NCBI GenBank assembly: GCA_045532455.1
Contig: JAZSFX010000044.1
Coordinates: 1-32,760, forward strand
Length of the DNA stretch: 32,760 nt
DNA from: Ornithomonoglobus_A sp045532455
Lineage (GTDB): Bacteria > Bacillota > Clostridia > UBA1381
Reading direction: 5' to 3'
Both the position numbers and the translations under genes were made by a program. Shown in pieces: positions 1 through 7,233 of this stretch. The notes under the pieces are model-generated. The model saw only the letters and a list, made by a program, of their open reading frames with translations. It had not been told where the DNA came from and ran no database searches. Each line of letters opens with the position of its first letter. Within the stretch, counting starts at the first letter, position 1.

Positions 1-13
1 TTATTTTTTTATA

Positions 14-42
14 TTGACAATTTAAGTTTTAAATGATATAAT
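14..42 (+). promoter_or_regulatory. Consensus sigma-A promoter of an orphan transcript
   Basis: TTGACA (14-19) and TATAAT (37-42) are both perfect and 17 bp apart, so transcription should start near 49 and run rightwards. No rightward protein gene follows; the next gene (417-851) is on the other strand. The transcript would reach the hairpin terminator at 322-349, giving an RNA of about 300 nt. Confidence 0.75.
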
Positions 43-48
43 TCAAAT

Positions 49-350
49 GTGTTATACATATTGTGCTCATTTTTACCACATAATTTTCATTATGTAGAAT
101 CAAACTATTTTAGTAAAAACACGAAAAAGTTAGATAATGTAATATAGCAAATAAATTTTGATTTTCCCTTCATTCAAAACATGGGTGCAGTTTAACTCAC
201 TACAACAAACAAGACGTTTGTGAGGAAGTTGAGCAATCTCAGTGAAGCGTTCGACCGCTTACAGAAAAACTCAAAGCACAAGCCGGTACGGGGCATAGAT
301 ATCAAGAAAGACTGCTAAAAGAAAATGCCCCGTAAAAACGGGGCATTTTT
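49..350 (+). ncRNA. Candidate structured small RNA, class unknown
   Basis: This fills the only long gene-free stretch at the left edge. It is bounded by a perfect sigma-A promoter and a strong terminator on the same strand. Positions 216-283 fold as nested helices: 216-222 with 277-283 (7 bp, one G-U), 229-233 with 270-274 (5 bp), and 245-249 with 256-260 (5 bp, six-base loop). Just 3' of this domain, ACGGGGCAT at 288-296 is identical to the 3' arm of the terminator (338-346), so the 5' arm (325-333) can pair with either copy. That is the layout of a transcription attenuator. About 46% of bases 211-310 are G or C by my count, well above the flanking intergenic DNA. No 6S, SRP, RNase P, tmRNA, T-box or common riboswitch signature was recognised. 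Alternatives are a foreign gene remnant (see findings) or an attenuator whose gene was lost. Confidence 0.5.
322..349 (+). terminator. Rho-independent terminator, probably bidirectional
   Basis: A 12-bp stem pairs 322-333 with 338-349 around a four-A loop; its core is ATGCCCCGT/ACGGGGCAT. It ends in a T run at 346-350 for the rightward RNA. On the other strand it lies about 70 bp past the end of the surface-glycan operon and is followed by four T, so it may stop that transcript too. The 3' arm has an exact second copy at 288-296. Confidence 0.8.
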
Positions 351-416
351 GTTGCATAGTTTTCATGTCCATAAACAACAAATAATATACCTTTTGCAAT
401 ATCAATCCATTCAATT

Positions 417-851
417 CTAATATCCAAGATTTTTGATTTTTTCTTTTATATCCGTTGTTGAAACTCCTTGAGTATATGGCAAATACTCTATTGAGACGCC
501 GATTTTTTTGAATTCCTTTTCCGTCTTCAAATATCGTTCAGAACCTTTCCAATCGTCACCAGAAAACAAAACATCAAATCCCAATTCCTCCCACAAAAGC
601 ATTTTGTCATCAGTTCTTTTATAATCAACCAATACAGCCCTGTCAACACATTTTAATGCTTCGACAAGTCTTACCCTGTCGCTTTGTACAATAACTGGCT
701 CTTTATGTTTTATGTTACGAACATAATCATCGTCGCAGATTGCGACAATCAATTCATCGCATTGAGCTTTGCATCTTTCTAATAAATTCAAGTGGCCTAC
801 ATGAAACATATCAAAAACACCAACGGTTATACCTGTTTTATATTTTTTCAC
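417..851 (-). CDS. Cytidylyltransferase of the glycerol-3-phosphate (TagD) type
   Basis: A 144-residue nucleotidyltransferase that likely makes a CDP-activated alcohol such as CDP-glycerol for a cell-surface polymer, in the cytoplasm. The CTP-binding HxGH motif is HVGH at 17-20, GDDW is at 98-101, and VSTTDI at 130-135 matches the C-terminal ISTT signature of the family. Length is close to TagD (about 130 residues). The start is GTG, 9 nt after an AAAGGAG site that overlaps the stop codon of the upstream licD-like gene, so the two are probably translationally coupled. It is the last gene of a four-gene operon. The LicD-type neighbour suggests the activated group is moved onto a glycan. Phosphocholine or phosphoethanolamine is possible instead of glycerol phosphate; sequence alone does not settle it. 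Confidence 0.8.
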   Translation of the reverse strand: MKKYKTGITVGVFDMFHVGHLNLLERCKAQCDELIVAICDDDYVRNIKHKEPVIVQSDRVRLVEALKCVDRAVLVDYKRTDDKMLLWEELGFDVLFSGDDWKGSERYLKTEKEFKKIGVSIEYLPYTQGVSTTDIKEKIKNLGY

Positions 852-866
852 AATAATATACTCCTT

Positions 867-1670
867 TTAATCCTTTAAAAAAACCTTATTTTTATGGTGA
901 GGAGTCTGCTGCTCTTTAGGCGGTAGTCTCATATAATCACCATACATTTTAGTTAAAACGTTATGATAAGAGGTAGGTGCCTTAAATTCACAATCTTCAA
1001 ACTTTAACATAACTGTATCTTGGTACCACTCTTTTGGGAATCTATTGTTTTGGCTGTTATATAAAGAAGCAGTGCTTCCAATATAATTGCTATTTTCGTA
1101 TGGATACTCCATATCTATTTTATTAATCATATCCAATAAATGCTTTTTTTCTATTAACTTTGCAATAATAAAAGGTATAAAGTATGCAATTTTCGCTTTG
1201 AATGAAAACTGTTTAAAGTCACTTATTGTAAAATAGAAGAGCTTGTATATTTTTCGTTTTTTTGCAAAGTATTTCAAAAATATTTTATCATCATCAGGTT
1301 GTCCATCAAGCGGAAAAATATCTATGTCTATTCCCAGTTCTTCGCCTTCGTTGTATTTTACTGCTTTTTCTGCTTTAACAGTTCTTGTATCGATTACCTT
1401 TGCCATAGAATGTTTGGCCTGTTTGCTATATGGATTAATAACTTTGAAGTGTTCACTTTTGTATGTTTCTAAAAATTTATTATAATCAGGTCTTGGCATC
1501 TGCAAGTCTATATCATCATCCCACGGAATAAAGCCTTTGTGTCTTACAGCGCCTATTAGTGTTCCATACGCGAGAAAATAAGTCAAATTATTCTTATCAC
1601 AAAAATCTGCTATATCCTTTAGGATTTCTACCTGATATTTTTTATGTTCTTCAAAAGTAAGTTCACGCAT
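867..1670 (-). CDS. LicD-family phosphotransferase
   Basis: A 267-residue LicD/fukutin-type protein. Members transfer a phospho-alcohol (phosphocholine in the founding LicD, glycerol phosphate or others elsewhere) from a CDP donor to sugars of teichoic acids or surface glycans. The core is near the N-terminus: a YGTLIGAVRH stretch from residue 35 and the acidic metal site DDDID at 51-55. There is no signal peptide, in keeping with a cytoplasmic enzyme acting on membrane-linked intermediates. AAAGGA sits about 9 nt before the ATG. It lies 15 bp upstream of the cytidylyltransferase that would supply its donor and 21 bp downstream of a glycosyltransferase, which supports one pathway. The substrate is inferred, not seen. 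Confidence 0.85.
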   Translation of the reverse strand: MRELTFEEHKKYQVEILKDIADFCDKNNLTYFLAYGTLIGAVRHKGFIPWDDDIDLQMPRPDYNKFLETYKSEHFKVINPYSKQAKHSMAKVIDTRTVKAEKAVKYNEGEELGIDIDIFPLDGQPDDDKIFLKYFAKKRKIYKLFYFTISDFKQFSFKAKIAYFIPFIIAKLIEKKHLLDMINKIDMEYPYENSNYIGSTASLYNSQNNRFPKEWYQDTVMLKFEDCEFKAPTSYHNVLTKMYGDYMRLPPKEQQTPHHKNKVFLKD

Positions 1671-1691
1671 AATTTTGCTTTCCTTTTACAT

Positions 1692-2804
1692 TTATATTGT
1701 ATCAAATAATTTTGTGTACTGCTCTAATGCATCATTAATATCACAGTTTTGGCTATATTTTTGTACATTGTTTATTATTTCTTTTGTTGCTTCCTTTTCT
1801 TTTAATACATACTCTAATCCTTTTTTTATACCAACAGCGCTATTTTCTACTATATAACCATATTCGTCAGTTTTAAGAATTTCTTTCATCCCATTACAAT
1901 CTGTTGTAATAACGGGAACACCTAAGCTTAAAGCCTCAATAGCTACTGTACTATAACCTTCCGAAAAAGAAGAACACACTAAATAATCTGCTTGCTTTAT
2001 ATATGCATATGGGTTATCATGATACCCCAAAAGATGTACATTATCTAATTTATTGTGTACAACATAGTTGTTTAATTTTTCATAAAGATGTCCTTTTCCC
2101 AAAATCCATAGCTCAAAGTCATACAAATTTTTTAATTCTTTTACTGTCTCTAATAATCGCTCAAAGCCTTTGACTTCAACTAATCTTCCTACTGCAATAA
2201 ATTTAACACCTTTTGTTGTATAAGAAATATCGGTTGGTTCTTCAGCCATTTCTTTTATTTGGGAAAAATTAATTATGTTATATAACACCATAGAATTATC
2301 TAACGAACCAACTTGCGTTTCCAATAAATCCTTTATAGCTTTTGATACAAAGCATACTTTTGAGAATTTATGATATTCATCCAAAAACTCGTTGATATCT
2401 TTATATCCCAACATGACCATGGAGTTTTTTTCTATTTTGCCATGTACAAAGGCTATTTTTTTTGTATTGGGGTTTGATTTTTTAGAAGCTAACACTCTTG
2501 TGGGGAATCCTGGTAAATATGCAATTTCTATATCAAAATTACCTTTCAAAAAAAGTGATGCAAGCCAGCATTTTGGAATATGATACAACACTTTAACAAA
2601 AAATGATGACAATTTATTTTTTGATTTAATAATCTGACGAACTTTCACGTTAGCGGGAACTTCCTTTAAATTTTCTCCACCAAGCACAGTTATAACAGTA
2701 ACATCATATTTTTGATAATCTAGAACTTTAAGTAAATTTACCAACACCCTTTCTGCGCCCCCTCCAGCTAATGTGTTGATAAAAAACATTATTTTTTTCT
2801 TCAT
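1692..2804 (-). CDS. Glycosyltransferase, GT4 family
   Basis: A 370-residue retaining GT-B glycosyltransferase. The N-terminal Rossmann half opens with a hydrophobic strand and the glycine-rich loop LAGGGAERV (residues 12-20), typical of GT4 acceptor domains. The C-terminal half carries the EX7E nucleotide-sugar signature in SEGYSTVAIEALSLGVPVI near residue 290. A GGAGAG site precedes the ATG. It is the second gene of the glycan operon, between the GNT-I-like transferase and licD. It probably adds one sugar to the repeat unit later decorated by LicD. Donor and linkage cannot be read from the sequence. Confidence 0.85.
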   Translation of the reverse strand: MKKKIMFFINTLAGGGAERVLVNLLKVLDYQKYDVTVITVLGGENLKEVPANVKVRQIIKSKNKLSSFFVKVLYHIPKCWLASLFLKGNFDIEIAYLPGFPTRVLASKKSNPNTKKIAFVHGKIEKNSMVMLGYKDINEFLDEYHKFSKVCFVSKAIKDLLETQVGSLDNSMVLYNIINFSQIKEMAEEPTDISYTTKGVKFIAVGRLVEVKGFERLLETVKELKNLYDFELWILGKGHLYEKLNNYVVHNKLDNVHLLGYHDNPYAYIKQADYLVCSSFSEGYSTVAIEALSLGVPVITTDCNGMKEILKTDEYGYIVENSAVGIKKGLEYVLKEKEATKEIINNVQKYSQNCDINDALEQYTKLFDTI

Positions 2805-2837
2805 AATTTATCTCTCCAAAAGAAATAATTAGATATA

Positions 2838-3872
2838 TTAGACAGACATTTTAAACTTATTTTTCTTAAATAAACGATTTAAAAGTTTTTTTATATCTCC
2901 TTTTTGAGCAAAAACTATTCTTCTTATAATACCTTCCATTTTTCTCGTTATTTTATGAATGGGTGTTAATCCTAAAATTCTATACACCTCTTTTGCATAA
3001 AGATTATCTTCAATAACATATTTAGGATGTTTTAAGGGAAATGACATGTCATAGCGTTGTGCAAAAAATACTTTTTGCAAACCCTTAGGTATTTTTTTAA
3101 GTGAATTTGCTGCATGAGAACTATCGGAAGTTAATCCAATATTAGATACTAAATTTTTTTGCGGTACAATAGAAAGACCTGAATTAAAATAGCCTGCCAT
3201 CTTAAATTGGAATGTCCATGCAGATAGGCGTCTTCCAGAATCTAAGATTTCTTTTCTTTGTTTTGCGTCCCTTATTATTTGTTTTCTCTCAGATTTTGTT
3301 TTGTATACTGAATTCAAAAAACAATTTACTGCATATGTATCATCAAGAAAATTGAGTTCATACTGCATCAGATCCCACGATCTTTTCCATGTAGCCCACC
3401 CCCAGCAAGAGCCTATTTCAGAATAAAAATAGCTGTACGGGCATCTTTTTGTTTCGCCGCAATGATTCATCCCTGCAATATCGATAATTCTTTTGTCATC
3501 TTTATACATTTCAAGCATTTGGGAACAAAATGTAAAAAAGTCCTTTGACGCCACAATATCATCTTCTAAAATAACTAATCTGTCAACATATTCAAACGCT
3601 TCTTTAATACCTGAGTATATTCTCATACCACAACCAAGATTAACTTCTGAATATATACATCTCACTTCACATTCCCAGTCAATATCACTAACTATATCTC
3701 TACATTTTTGAATGTTTTCTAAATCATTAGGGTTGTTTTCTCTCGCCCCGTCTTGTATCAAAAACAGCTTAGTAGGTTTTGCTTCTTTTACGGCTGCAAA
3801 ACACTCTTTTAGAGGCTCAGGTCTGTTAAAAAAGACCATTGCTACAGGAACATCAATCAATGCCTTGTCCAT
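2838..3872 (-). CDS. Glycosyltransferase, GNT-I/GT2-like
   Basis: A 344-residue GT-A type glycosyltransferase, first gene of the operon. The N-terminus has the strand FFNRPEPLKECFAAV, followed by a QDGAR segment and the DXD-like metal site in LEDDIVASKDF near residue 100; this arrangement is common in clostridial GNT-I-like enzymes. A GCWGWATWKRSW stretch follows at about 160. A basic, lysine-rich C-terminus may sit at the membrane. I chose ATG at 3872 rather than the in-frame ATG at 3887, because GAGAGGGG lies between them at the right distance for the downstream one. Its promoter is at 3919-3947. Confidence 0.8.
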   Translation of the reverse strand: MDKALIDVPVAMVFFNRPEPLKECFAAVKEAKPTKLFLIQDGARENNPNDLENIQKCRDIVSDIDWECEVRCIYSEVNLGCGMRIYSGIKEAFEYVDRLVILEDDIVASKDFFTFCSQMLEMYKDDKRIIDIAGMNHCGETKRCPYSYFYSEIGSCWGWATWKRSWDLMQYELNFLDDTYAVNCFLNSVYKTKSERKQIIRDAKQRKEILDSGRRLSAWTFQFKMAGYFNSGLSIVPQKNLVSNIGLTSDSSHAANSLKKIPKGLQKVFFAQRYDMSFPLKHPKYVIEDNLYAKEVYRILGLTPIHKITRKMEGIIRRIVFAQKGDIKKLLNRLFKKNKFKMSV

Positions 3873-3918
3873 AATTTCCCCTCTCATCTTATAATAAAAT
3901 CAAACTTGTTATAAGCAA

Positions 3919-3947
3919 ATTATATCATAAATATTTTCAAAAGTCAA
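3919..3947 (-). promoter_or_regulatory. Sigma-A promoter of the surface-glycan operon
   Basis: Leftward TTGACT (3942-3947), 17-bp spacer, TATAAT (3919-3924). The leader to the ATG at 3872 is about 40 nt. It is the only good promoter before the four-gene block, so the genes down to 417 are probably one transcript. Confidence 0.8.
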
Positions 3948-4023
3948 GTTAATAAGCGTTACAGCAAATGACAAAATCAGAACTTTTTAAACGTACTTTT
4001 AATATATGCTAATATTATTAATT

Positions 4024-5175
4024 TTATGATACAAGGTTTCCGCCAAGAATGACTTTTTTAATATTAACATTATCATCAAAAACAACAATATCTGCATCAA
4101 AGCCTGCTTTTATCTGTCCCTTATTAAGTTTCAGAATCTCAGCAGGTATTTTTGTCATCATTTTAACTGCTTCTGCAAGAGGGATATCCGCTTCCTTTGT
4201 ACAAACACGAACACATCTGTCGGCAGTAGCTATAGAGCCGGCAAATGCACTCCTATCATATAACTTACATACATCATCTTCAATAATATATCTTGTTCCG
4301 CTCATAACTCCTGTGCTGTTTTCTGTTCCCGCTACAGCAAGAGAATCAGTAACAAGGCAAATCTTATCGCTACCTTTTATTTTATAAATCAGCTTTATTA
4401 ATTCAGGCGGAAGATGTTTACCGTCTGCAATTATTTCTGCATAAAGCTCATCATGCAGAAATGCAGTTTCTATAACACCTAATTTTCTGAATCCACCCTC
4501 TCTTGTGATAGTTGATGTACAAGAATACAAGTGAGTAATACCTTTGCAACCGTTTTCCATAGCAAGAAGCATATCGTCATACTTTGCAGCGGTATGTCCT
4601 GCTATTGCTATTATTCCCTTAGAACTTATATATTTACAAAATTCAGCGTTGATATCATTTTCAGGAGCATAACTCCATATTTTAACATACTCACCGTACT
4701 TTTGGGTAATATTTTCGTAATCTTCCTTTATTGGTGCAGTTATAAAATCCGTGTTTTGCGCTCCGCACATTTCCTTTGCAAAATATGGGCCTTCTAAATG
4801 TATACCGACAATATTATTTTCAACAAATTCTTTATTATAACAGTTTTTTAAATGCTCCAAAGCGGATAAAGTGTTAGGTATTGTTGTTGCGCCGATTGTG
4901 GGCAAAACAGATGTTGCTCCGTGTAACAATTGGAATTTAGCTGCCTTATAAATGCCTTCTTCATCACTTTCTGCATAACAACAGCCTGACGCACCGTGTG
5001 TGTGCATATCAATAAATCCCGGAGAAATATAATTTCCTTGGACGTCTATAACTGTATCATCAGCATTAACAGGTGCATTAGAAATATCACAGATAACACC
5101 GTTTTGGATATAGACATTTTTACCTGTAACAATTTCGTCATCAATAATTATTTTTCCGTTTGTAAGTACCATCAT
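4024..5175 (-). CDS. nagA: N-acetylglucosamine-6-phosphate deacetylase
   Basis: Hydrolyses GlcNAc-6-phosphate to glucosamine-6-phosphate and acetate in the cytoplasm, the step before NagB. The protein is 383 residues, normal for NagA. The amidohydrolase HxH metal motif is HTH at 58-60; the metal-binding Glu lies in HLEGPYF near 125; GHTAAKY and THLYS supply later His residues; the catalytic Asp is in VTDSLAVAG near 273. The ATG overlaps the nagB stop (ATGA), so nagA is coupled to nagB. I see no strong terminator in the 150 bp after it. Two ATG codons are adjacent at the start; the first has the better spacing from AGGAG. Confidence 0.95.
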   Translation of the reverse strand: MMVLTNGKIIIDDEIVTGKNVYIQNGVICDISNAPVNADDTVIDVQGNYISPGFIDMHTHGASGCCYAESDEEGIYKAAKFQLLHGATSVLPTIGATTIPNTLSALEHLKNCYNKEFVENNIVGIHLEGPYFAKEMCGAQNTDFITAPIKEDYENITQKYGEYVKIWSYAPENDINAEFCKYISSKGIIAIAGHTAAKYDDMLLAMENGCKGITHLYSCTSTITREGGFRKLGVIETAFLHDELYAEIIADGKHLPPELIKLIYKIKGSDKICLVTDSLAVAGTENSTGVMSGTRYIIEDDVCKLYDRSAFAGSIATADRCVRVCTKEADIPLAEAVKMMTKIPAEILKLNKGQIKAGFDADIVVFDDNVNIKKVILGGNLVS

Positions 5176-5948
5176 ATTGTCTTATCTCCTATTAAATATT
5201 TGCCACTGTCTGCATCGCAATACATAATAGCGTTAGGGTGTCTTCTCATAATAGTTGCCGGACAATGCTCATCAATTCTATCTGTTGTTGCAACTTCTTT
5301 TACTGCATTTGCTTTTGTTGGTGCAGGAACTGTACAGAAAAGATACTTACCTGCAAAAAGAGTTGGAACAGTTAGCGTAAGAGCCGTTTTTGGTACTTCA
5401 TCGATATGAGCAAAGCAACCATCATTAACCTGTTGTTGACGACACATCTCGTCAAGCATAACAGGCTTTATAACTGCTTTATCATTAAAATCAGCTTCGT
5501 CAGGGTCATTAAATGCAATATGACCGTTTTCGCCTATTCCAAGACAAACAATATCTGTAGGATACTCTCTGATAAGCTTTGTGTATCTTGCGCATTCTTC
5601 TTCTACATTATCTGTCTGACCGTTTATGTAGTTTACAGAACGGAATGGAACTTTATCGAAAATATACTTTGCTAAAAAGTTACCAAAGCCTTGCGGCGCA
5701 TCCTTTGCAAGACCCACATACTCATCCATATGGAATGCATTAATTCTGCTCCATTCAATTTCGTGCTCCAAAAGATGAGCCAACGTATCTAATTGAGATG
5801 GTGCTGCAGCAAAAATCATATTTATATACTCTTTTTCTTTTAAAAGCTCATTAATTTTTTGCGCAACATCTTTTGCAACCTGTTGTCCCATCAAATCTCT
5901 GTTTTTAAAAATCTCTATTTTTAATTGGTCTTTTGTTATTGTAATCAT
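5172..5948 (-). CDS. nagB: Glucosamine-6-phosphate deaminase
   Basis: Converts glucosamine-6-phosphate to fructose-6-phosphate and ammonia, feeding amino sugar into glycolysis. At 258 residues it fits the family. Motifs seen are MDEYVGL, which carries the catalytic Asp, and GIGENGHIAFNDP, the active-site loop. The start is ATG at 5948: AGGAGG (5954-5959) lies 5 nt upstream, inside the longer frame that begins at 5963. It heads a two-gene unit with nagA, 94 bp after an araC-type regulator on the same strand. Confidence 0.95.
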   Translation of the reverse strand: MITITKDQLKIEIFKNRDLMGQQVAKDVAQKINELLKEKEYINMIFAAAPSQLDTLAHLLEHEIEWSRINAFHMDEYVGLAKDAPQGFGNFLAKYIFDKVPFRSVNYINGQTDNVEEECARYTKLIREYPTDIVCLGIGENGHIAFNDPDEADFNDKAVIKPVMLDEMCRQQQVNDGCFAHIDEVPKTALTLTVPTLFAGKYLFCTVPAPTKANAVKEVATTDRIDEHCPATIMRRHPNAIMYCDADSGKYLIGDKTI

Positions 5949-5953
5949 AATAA

Positions 5954-5959
5954 CCTCCT
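5954..5959 (-). promoter_or_regulatory. Ribosome binding site fixing the nagB start
   Basis: AGGAGG on the minus strand, 5 nt before the ATG at 5948. It lies within the first codons of a frame opening at 5963, which rules out that upstream ATG as the main start. Confidence 0.75.
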
Positions 5960-5971
5960 GCATAAATTAAT

Positions 5972-5977
5972 ATTATA
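5972..5977 (-). promoter_or_regulatory. Possible activator-dependent promoter of nagBA
   Basis: A perfect -10 (TATAAT) lies about 12 bp before the nagB Shine-Dalgarno site, but nothing like TTGACA is found 16-18 bp upstream; the hexamer there reads CGGTTA. A poor -35 is typical of promoters that need an activator, and the gene just upstream is an AraC-type regulator. The regulatory link is inference. Confidence 0.35.
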
Positions 5978-6042
5978 TGTCTATTTTATATTATTAACCG
6001 ACAAAAGTCCATTGTGATTTTTAACAGATAACATTGCATATA

Positions 6043-6795
6043 TTAACCTATTTCTTTTGCTTTTTCTAAATCTTCCTTTGGAGATGTACCAAAAAATTTT
6101 ACATATTGTCTATAAAAAGAAGAATAATCATTAAAACAGCTTGCTAAATATCCTTTTTTTACACTTTTATATAACAGTATATTTTCTCTTGCACAGATTA
6201 GTCTCTTTTTTGTGATAAACTCCCAGACGCCCATACCTGTTTGTTGCTTGAATTTTCTACACAAATACTCTTTGCTGATATAAAAATGTTCTGCAATGGA
6301 GTTTAGACTAATATCATCACCAAGATGGTCGCAAATATATCGAACTATTTCATCTTTTGGTATTTTTATGGAGTCAGTTTCACAAATTTTATAAATCATT
6401 GCATTAATAAAGCTATTAAAGCACAATTCTTTGTTATATGAATTAATTATAGAATCAAGGCACTCTAAAATAAATTTATTTGTATCATAAAAGATACTGT
6501 AGTCAAAGTCAAGGCCTGTGTTATTAGGAAAAATGAGTGCCATTCTTTCGTAATTGCTATTAACCCCAACATTAACCATATGCGTTATTCCAGGCTTCAT
6601 AAGAACAACAGTATTTTCTTTCAGGGTTACCTCTGCGCCGTCAATGAGCATAGTAGCATCTCCCGAAATAAAATAGTACAGTTCGCATTTATCGTGTATA
6701 TGCGGACTAAATACATTTTTATTACGCGATTCATATAAATCTTCAGAATGATGAAAATAAAATTCATTACCCTTATATTCGTTTATAATACTCAA
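6043..6795 (-). CDS. AraC-family transcriptional regulator with cupin sensor domain
   Basis: A 250-residue DNA-binding regulator. Residues 1-100 look like an AraC-type cupin (SPHIHDKCELYYFISG, then a loop ending KPGITHMV), which binds a small ligand, often a sugar. The C-terminal 100 residues hold two helix-turn-helix units: SLNSIAEHFYISKEYLCRKFK, close to consensus, and a divergent second one around GYLASCFNDYSSFYRQY ending in the family FGTSPKE motif. The start is TTG at 6795; GGAGATG lies 6 nt before it, and the nearby ATG (6801-6803) opens only a three-codon frame. Position just ahead of nagBA suggests control of amino-sugar use. I found no convincing own promoter; it follows the terminator of the HIT gene. 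Confidence 0.85.
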   Translation of the reverse strand: MSIINEYKGNEFYFHHSEDLYESRNKNVFSPHIHDKCELYYFISGDATMLIDGAEVTLKENTVVLMKPGITHMVNVGVNSNYERMALIFPNNTGLDFDYSIFYDTNKFILECLDSIINSYNKELCFNSFINAMIYKICETDSIKIPKDEIVRYICDHLGDDISLNSIAEHFYISKEYLCRKFKQQTGMGVWEFITKKRLICARENILLYKSVKKGYLASCFNDYSSFYRQYVKFFGTSPKEDLEKAKEIG

Positions 6796-6819
6796 AAAAT
6801 CATCTCCAATACTTGTGTA

Positions 6820-6847
6820 AAAAAAGGGGCAGAATTTAGTTCTGCCC
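6820..6847 (-). terminator. Terminator of the glyA-alaS-HIT operon
   Basis: GGGCAGAA (6827-6834) pairs with TTCTGCCC (6840-6847) around a five-base loop. On the minus strand the hairpin is followed by CTTTTTT. It lies about 20 bp past the HIT stop codon. Confidence 0.85.
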
Positions 6848-6866
6848 AGATATTATATGGAATTAA

Positions 6867-7220
6867 TTAACCTGCAGGCCATGAAAATGCTCTGCCTCCC
6901 ATAAGGTGAAAATGTATATGATTAACAGTTTGTCCGCCATTGGAACCGCAGTTATTTACAACTCTGTATCCATCTTCTGCTATACCAAGCTTTTTTGCAA
7001 TCTGTGGAATTGTTTGCCAGAGAGCACTTATATATTCTACATTATCTGAATTTATATCATTAGCGCTTGATATATGCTTTTTAGGGATAACGATAATATG
7101 TTGCGGCGCTTGTGGTTCTATATCCTTAAATGCCAATACCAAATCATCTTCATACACTTTTTCGGATGGAATATCGCCTGCGATTATTTTACAAAATAAG
7201 CAATCCATTTTAATTTCCAT
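6867..7220 (-). CDS. HIT-family nucleotide hydrolase (HinT-like)
   Basis: A 117-residue histidine-triad protein. HinT-type members hydrolyse purine nucleoside phosphoramidates and related adenylated intermediates. The signature HIHFHLMGG is at 101-109, with FCKIIAGDIPS near the N-terminus and QHIIVIPKKHI at 40-50, in the usual order. It lies 13 bp after alaS on the same strand. HinT enzymes can remove aminoacyl-AMP adducts, so the pairing with a tRNA synthetase may be functional (inference). Two in-frame ATG codons exist (7220 and 7208); a GAAAGG site stands only 2 nt before the first, so the second is possible. Confidence 0.9.
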   Translation of the reverse strand: MEIKMDCLFCKIIAGDIPSEKVYEDDLVLAFKDIEPQAPQHIIVIPKKHISSANDINSDNVEYISALWQTIPQIAKKLGIAEDGYRVVNNCGSNGGQTVNHIHFHLMGGRAFSWPAG

Positions 7221-7233
7221 AACCTTTCTACTT

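Noticed and set aside
211..283. Similarity of GAGGAAGT and ACAGAA to conserved parts of RNase P RNA
   Set aside because: The two motifs are about 40 nt apart here, whereas in RNase P RNA they are separated by most of the molecule; the remaining conserved regions are absent. SRP, 6S and tmRNA signatures are also missing.
6852..6880. TATAAT on the minus strand upstream of the araC-type gene
   Set aside because: The -35 position reads GGCCTG, and any transcript would meet the HIT terminator immediately.
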